Below, one piece after another: positions 60,059 through 64,000 of a DNA stretch of 64,000 nucleotides; position 1 is the stretch's first letter; each line of letters starts with the position of its first letter. The stretch is from Proteus penneri (lineage in GTDB: Bacteria > Pseudomonadota > Gammaproteobacteria > Enterobacterales > Enterobacteriaceae): assembly GCF_003144535.1 (NCBI RefSeq), contig NZ_PHFJ01000001.1:1-64000 (forward strand), given 5' to 3'. Below the pieces are notes generated by a model. That model saw nothing but the letters and a program-made list of their open reading frames with translations, did no database searches and had not been told where the DNA came from. The position numbers and the translations under genes are program-made.

Positions 60059-60133
60059 GTTCCCTTAGTTAAATGGATATAACAAGCCCCTCCTAAGGGC
60101 TAGTTACAGGTTCGATCCCTGTAGGGAACGCCA
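60059..60133 (+). tRNA. argW: tRNA-Arg (anticodon CCU), prophage target; attR core at 60059-60081
   Basis: A complete 75-nt tRNA. GTTCCCT pairs with AGGGAAC, the anticodon loop CTCCTAA carries CCU, and CCA is encoded. Its first 23 bases (60059-60081) repeat attL and form the attR core, so its 5' part comes from phage and the rest from the host. The order tRNA-Arg(CCU) - mlaA - fadL is that of argW in E. coli. Confidence 0.95.
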
Positions 60134-60384
60134 TCTATTACCCATGCTATAAATCTAGACATTCTTCCTAGAGCTGTTTTTATCAGTTCACGCTATCTAT
60201 TATCGTCATTATTTCACTCACTTGTTCAATAATCGATAATAAATACAGGTTTTTATATGAATATAAAGTTAATTAATAACATTTGATATTTAAAGTTTTT
60301 ATTTATTACTTATTTTCTGTTGATGATGTGTAATGCTAGACCAATTGATATCTTTATCCCTCCTGAAAATTTTGATCAAGTTTA

Positions 60385-60684
60385 AAATCACTCAGGGCGG
60401 TATTAATCAATAAAGATGAATGGCTCTCGTGGTTTTACCTAAATCAAATAAAGACAGTGGCTGACTATATTGAAAAAAGTGATTTAGTGAAGAGTGTATT
60501 AAGTGAACATATTGCAGTTCTTCTTAACGCTGGAAATACCATTATTATAGATTTTCCTGCTAATACACCGAAGTAGCGACAATGGTTAAAATCATTAGCA
60601 GATATTGATGTATTGAAAGTAGAATCTAATTACATAACATCGAATATTTTTATATTTGTCCATAATATAGGGTTAATATTTTAA
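60385..60684 (+). pseudogene. Remnant of an AAA-type ATPase gene
   Basis: One frame stays open over about 95 codons except for a TAG at 60574-60576. It reads VLINKDEWLSWFYLNQIK, then NTIIIDFPANTPK, stop, RQWLKSLADID. The motif IxDFPxNTxxxRxW is typical of small P-loop ATP-binding proteins of the zeta-toxin-like type. The N-terminal P-loop is missing and there is no start, so this is a decayed fragment of a host gene. Confidence 0.6.
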
Positions 60685-60840
60685 ATTAGCTCGATAAGAT
60701 AATCACAAAAACCGAATAATCTTATAAGATCAAAACCTAATAAAAGTACCACTTATTATGCATTGACAGTATTATGTCTAGAATTTATGAATATGCGAAT
60801 TATGATGCTGCTCATCATAAGATAATTAGCGGAGAACATT

Positions 60841-61578
60841 ATGAAGTATCGCCTGTGCGGTGTTGCTCTTTCAGTTGCCTTACTTTCAGGATGTGCAAGC
60901 ACCTCTAATAATGGGGAGGGGCGTTCTGACCCATTAGAAGGGTTTAACCGCCAGATGTTTGATTTTAACTACTATGTATTAGATCCCTATATTTTACGTC
61001 CAGTTGCCGTTGTTTGGCGTGATTATGTGCCACCACCAGCAAGAAATGGCTTATCTAACTTTTTAGGTAATTTAGAAGAGCCTGCAAGTATGGTGAACAG
61101 CGTATTACGTGGTGATTTTGAAAAGGGTGCAAAACATTTTGGTCGATTTTGGATCAACACCGTCTTTGGTATGGGTGGTTTAATTGATGTTGCTGGTATG
61201 TCCAAAGAAACGATGGAAAAGGAAGTACCAATGCGATTTGGTAGTACGTTAGGTTATTATGGTATGGATTATGGCCCTTATGTTGTTGTACCAGGCTATG
61301 GTAGCTTTACTGTCCGTGAAGAGGGTGGTGATTGGGCTGATTTAACCTACCCTATGTTGAGCTATTTAACGTTTTGGATGTCAGCGGGTAAGTGGGCATT
61401 AGAAGGCATTGAAACACGAGCGCAATTGCTCGACTCTGATGCTATTTTACAAAATTCATCTGATCCTTATTTAATGATGCGTGAAGCCTATTTCCAAAGT
61501 AATGACTTCCAAGCGGGCACAGTAAAAGAAAATCCTAATGCGAAAGCCATTGAAGATGATTTGGATTCCATTGATTAG
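60841..61578 (+). CDS. mlaA: MlaA outer-membrane lipoprotein (VacJ)
   Basis: A 245-residue lipoprotein. The signal peptide ends in lipobox LLSGC (Cys18). DPLEGFNRQMFDFNYYVLDP, GLSNFLGNLEEPASMVNSVL and FGSTLGYYGMDYGPYVVVPG are family motifs. It removes misplaced phospholipids from the outer leaflet of the outer membrane and hands them to the Mla transport chain. GGAG precedes the start; a terminator follows. Confidence 0.95.
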   Translation: MKYRLCGVALSVALLSGCASTSNNGEGRSDPLEGFNRQMFDFNYYVLDPYILRPVAVVWRDYVPPPARNGLSNFLGNLEEPASMVNSVLRGDFEKGAKHFGRFWINTVFGMGGLIDVAGMSKETMEKEVPMRFGSTLGYYGMDYGPYVVVPGYGSFTVREEGGDWADLTYPMLSYLTFWMSAGKWALEGIETRAQLLDSDAILQNSSDPYLMMREAYFQSNDFQAGTVKENPNAKAIEDDLDSID

Positions 61579-61609
61579 TGAATTATCTTTTTAGCTTGGT
61601 GAATAAATA

Positions 61610-61638
61610 AAAAATGGTCTTAAAAAAGACCATTTTTT
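61610..61638. terminator. Bidirectional terminator between mlaA and fadL
   Basis: AAAAATGGTCTT-AAAA-AAGACCATTTTT lies between the convergent mlaA and fadL genes and has T-runs in both directions. Confidence 0.88.
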
Positions 61639-61663
61639 GTATAAAAGCGATATAGCGTAACAG

Positions 61664-63019
61664 TTAGAAACGGTAGTTAAAGTTCATACCGTATAACCAT
61701 GCTTTACCTGATGATTCAAATTCGTAAGCAGGTAATGGTAATTCTTCAGATAATTTCTCTTTGATTGTGACTTTTTTACCGTGCATATACGCTAAGCCCA
61801 CATCAACAGACATATCTTTGTTAAATGCATAAGTTGCCCCTGCACTTAACCAGAAACGATCTTGATCAGGAATGGAAATAGAGCGTTTATCCGCTGGAAC
61901 TGGACTATCATCGAAAGCGATACCAGTACGGAATGTCCAGTTATCATCGTGATAATAGGTTGTTCCTAAAGCCACTCGCCATGCATCTCGGAAGCCTTCT
62001 TCTTTCTTGAAGAGTTGTTGACCATCACTCTTACGTGTGGCTCTCAATTCTTTAAATTCACTCCAGCTTGTGTAAGCAAAATTATAATGAACAGCCCATT
62101 TTGGCGCTACACGATGATAAGCAGCAAATTCCCAAATTTCAGGCAAGTTAAGATCAAGTTTGCCTTTAATGGTTTCGCCGTTAGTACCTACAACTCCCAT
62201 TCCTTCGAGTTGTGGAATTGAACGTAAGTCACTTTGGAACTCACCGTCTTTAAATTTCACTTTTACTTTAGAGCGATAAGTAAAACTTACACGATTGTCT
62301 TCATCAAACTCATACAGTAAGCCAGCATTCCAGCCAAAGCCCCATGCATCCCCTTTTAATTGAGCAAAGCGGTCACTTGGCGATAGGCTTGATAAATAAC
62401 CGCCTAATTGTCCCATGCCCGGTTTTGGTGATAAAGCGCCACCTAAAACTTTACCCGCCTCACCAACATGGCGTGTAATTTCTGCATCAGCATAAAGGGC
62501 ATTTAAGCCTAAACCGACACTAAATTGGTTATTTACTCGATAACCTGCACTTAAGTTTAAGTTCATGGTTTTTAAATCGGTTTTACCACCAATAAGGCCA
62601 GCAGTATAATCCTTTTTAAAATCAGTGGCTAAACCAAAGTTTGTTGTGCCTGATGCACCAATCGCCCATTTATCATTAATTGGTGCTACAAAGTGGATAT
62701 TAGGGACTAATGCGCTTGGTGCAATATCGCCAGCGTTAGTGCTAGCGCCTGTAAGAGGTGAATTACCTTTAATATCAACACTTGGGTTAATATGGATAGC
62801 ACCAACAGAGAATTCAGGGCGATCGAACATGGTAAGTGCAGCTGGGTTACGGCTACCTACGCTTGCGTCATCGGCGATAACGCCTTCTCCTGAAAATGCA
62901 CGCCCTAGTGCTGAAGTAGAATATTCATTTAACTGAAAACCGGCAGCGCCTGCTTGAGAGGAGATAACACCTACCAAGGCAGCTAGTGCTGTGCGAGTAA
63001 ACAGGTTTTTACGGTTCAT
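61664..63019 (-). CDS. fadL: Long-chain fatty acid outer-membrane transporter FadL
   Basis: A 451-residue beta-barrel. A signal peptide (cleaved near AGA) is followed by the N-terminal plug [20 protein letters not shown] and the conserved SRNPAAL motif. Alternating beta-strands run to the end, YGMNFNYRF, a normal C-terminal phenylalanine for BAM assembly. It takes up long-chain fatty acids. A FadR-like site lies upstream (63099-63115). Confidence 0.95.
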   Translation of the reverse strand: MNRKNLFTRTALAALVGVISSQAGAAGFQLNEYSTSALGRAFSGEGVIADDASVGSRNPAALTMFDRPEFSVGAIHINPSVDIKGNSPLTGASTNAGDIAPSALVPNIHFVAPINDKWAIGASGTTNFGLATDFKKDYTAGLIGGKTDLKTMNLNLSAGYRVNNQFSVGLGLNALYADAEITRHVGEAGKVLGGALSPKPGMGQLGGYLSSLSPSDRFAQLKGDAWGFGWNAGLLYEFDEDNRVSFTYRSKVKVKFKDGEFQSDLRSIPQLEGMGVVGTNGETIKGKLDLNLPEIWEFAAYHRVAPKWAVHYNFAYTSWSEFKELRATRKSDGQQLFKKEEGFRDAWRVALGTTYYHDDNWTFRTGIAFDDSPVPADKRSISIPDQDRFWLSAGATYAFNKDMSVDVGLAYMHGKKVTIKEKLSEELPLPAYEFESSGKAWLYGMNFNYRF

Positions 63020-63098
63020 GACCTAAACCCTCATAATTTTTTTAAGTTAGTAACTTCTGATTAGAAGCGCTGGATTTTAGGTGCGGTTGTCGTTATGA

Positions 63099-63115
63099 CA
63101 AATCAGACCAGTTGA
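63099..63115. promoter_or_regulatory. FadR-like operator upstream of fadL
   Basis: Read on the minus strand, CAACTGGTCTGATTTGT resembles the FadR consensus AACTGGTCNGACCTGTT, in particular the ACTGGTCNGA core. It lies 80 bp before the fadL start, a fitting place for repression. Confidence 0.65.
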
Positions 63116-63364
63116 TTAAGTATAAAGTTGATTACCGTAAATGTTGCAAGTATGTTTTACAAATATTGCCAATTAGATTCAATAATTGGGATTTGGTTAA
63201 CATATTTTTCACAAGTTATTCCAATAAAGATGTTTTTGATTGTTAAACAAACAGAATAATCAATTATTTTTGTAAAATTGTAATAAAATTTGAGCTAAAG
63301 CAGTTTATTTTATTTTTTTACGATTATGATAGATAATTAACATTTCTTTCGTTGGGAGACTAAA

Positions 63365-63661
63365 ATGGCAGACGCAATTAATCGTTGTAGTGCAGAAGAA
63401 ACCGCTGCTTGCTGTTGTGTAGATGTGGGTACTATTATTGACAATAAGAATTGCACAGCGTCATATCAGCATGTCTTCGCTGATAAAGTACAAGCGCAAG
63501 CAATGTTAGATCAACTCAGTGCAAAAGCACAATCTATCGCTTCAGAGCCTTGCAAAATCAATCAACAATTTGCTGATGTTGATGGTGGTGTTCAACTTAC
63601 CGCTGATTTTACATTCTCTTGTGAAGCAGAAAACTTAATCTTTCAGTTGGGATTACGCTAA
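63365..63661 (+). CDS. yfcZ: YfcZ/YiiS family protein
   Basis: A 98-residue cytoplasmic protein: CSAEETAACCCVDVGTIIDN and FADVDGGVQLTADFTFSCEA match YfcZ. The cluster of cysteines near residue 17 is typical. Its function is not established. As in E. coli it lies between fadL and fadI. A strong terminator follows at 63683. Confidence 0.88.
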   Translation: MADAINRCSAEETAACCCVDVGTIIDNKNCTASYQHVFADKVQAQAMLDQLSAKAQSIASEPCKINQQFADVDGGVQLTADFTFSCEAENLIFQLGLR

Positions 63662-63682
63662 TCCACTGAAATAACTAGATTT

Positions 63683-63712
63683 AAGGCTGTTGAAATTCAA
63701 CAGCCTTTTTTA
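63683..63712 (+). terminator. Terminator after yfcZ
   Basis: AAGGCTGTTGAA pairs with TTCAACAGCCTT around a single A (in practice a 3-base loop), followed by five Ts. Confidence 0.9.
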
Positions 63713-63847
63713 TATCCCTTCATCACGTTATTATCTTTTTCTATCATTATTGTTAAGTTTCAGACATTTCATCGAAATATTGAGCGCTAACTCCCACTTC
63801 TTGTAAAATAACGTTTCTGAAAAGTGAATTTTTTGTTAACACTATTA

Positions 63848-63864
63848 TCAGGTCAGACCTCTTT
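63848..63864 (+). promoter_or_regulatory. FadR-like operator upstream of fadI
   Basis: TCAGGTCAGACCTCTTT contains GGTCAGACC, a perfect match to the GGTCNGACC core of FadR sites. It is 33 bp before the fadI start, so FadR would block transcription without fatty acids. Confidence 0.75.
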
Positions 63865-63896
63865 GGTGCTAGGAAATCATTTTGTCAGGAGCCGTT

Positions 63897-64000
63897 ATGA
63901 AGTCATCAACGAACAGTGCTATGAAAGATCGCATCGCTATTGTCAGCGGGCTACGCTTACCTTTTGCTAAACAAGCGACTGCGTATCGAGGAATACCTGC
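63897..64000 (+). CDS. fadI: 3-ketoacyl-CoA thiolase FadI (partial)
   Basis: The first 34 codons of a gene that runs out of the window: [20 protein letters not shown] followed by [15 protein letters not shown], the N-terminus of FadI, which catalyses the last step of the anaerobic beta-oxidation cycle with FadJ. CAGGAG precedes ATG 63897, and a FadR-like site lies upstream. Confidence 0.88.
   Translation, partial: MKSSTNSAMKDRIAIVSGLRLPFAKQATAYRGIP

Larger units (their letters stand above)
10284..60081. mobile_element. Complete lambdoid siphovirus prophage (about 49.8 kb) in tRNA-Arg
   Basis: Bounded by the 23-bp direct repeat of the tRNA-Arg 5' end. It contains excisionase-like and integrase genes at opposite ends, RecET, N, lambda-like CI/Cro, CII, O and DnaB replication genes, Q, a lysis cassette, terminase, portal, capsid, long-tail genes with a 1140-residue tape measure, and a tailspike. 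No structural module is obviously missing. Visible lesions are confined to accessory genes (frameshifted acyltransferase, a small zinc-ribbon gene, a small gene next to excisionase), so it could be inducible. Confidence 0.95.

Noticed and set aside
10284-60081. Toxin, virulence-factor or antibiotic-resistance cargo
   Set aside because: I looked for such genes in the accessory segments and recognised none; the cargo seen is exclusion-, envelope- and immunity-related or unknown.
1-64000. CRISPR array or insertion sequence
   Set aside because: No regularly spaced direct repeats and no transposase gene or terminal inverted repeats were found by reading.

Overview
The window is chromosome of a low-GC enteric bacterium, most likely Proteus (Morganellaceae), carrying one large and apparently complete lambdoid siphovirus prophage. 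The taxon is inferred from an MrpJ-type fimbrial regulator, the phs thiosulfate reductase operon, low GC, and the order tRNA-Arg - mlaA - fadL - yfcZ - fadI, which matches the argW-fadI neighbourhood of Escherichia coli.

Left host flank (1-10283): a tRNA cluster (Val, Lys, Lys, Lys, Val), about 2 kb of AT-rich DNA with no convincing gene, an orphan MrpJ-like regulator, phsABC on the minus strand, a TSUP-family anion exporter, and a divergent AraC-family regulator.

Prophage (10284-60081, about 49.8 kb): it lies between two 23-bp direct repeats identical to the 5' end of tRNA-Arg(CCU). Order from the left: an AlpA-like excisionase candidate; a leftward early operon (MT-A70 methylase, NinX, many small proteins, RecT/RecE, P22-type N); a lambda-like immunity region (OL/PL, cI, OR/PR, cro) in which the rex position holds DUF3024, RuvC-fold DUF3010-like, protein kinase and a 53-residue protein; then rightward cII, O with ori iterons, DnaB helicase, nin-type genes, RusA and Q. 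Next come pR' with its leader terminators, holin/endolysin/Rz/Rz1, a KilA-N gene behind a structured leader, terminase, portal, head and tail genes, a tailspike, a frameshifted acyltransferase, and integrase. The tail operon is interrupted by a P22 immI-like antirepressor cassette and by three exported proteins.

Right host flank (60082-64000): the rest of tRNA-Arg, a broken AAA-ATPase gene, mlaA, fadL with a FadR-like site, yfcZ, and the start of fadI with its own FadR-like site.

Strongest points for follow-up: (1) the phage rebuilds both the 5' end and the promoter of the tRNA it interrupts; (2) the kinase module in the rex position; (3) nutL and nutR share a covarying stem; (4) an A7/T7 tract splits the acyltransferase next to the tailspike, so it may be phase-variable; (5) an antirepressor switch with two matched operators sits inside the tail operon. 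All family assignments come from reading sequences and memory of families; no database search was run.
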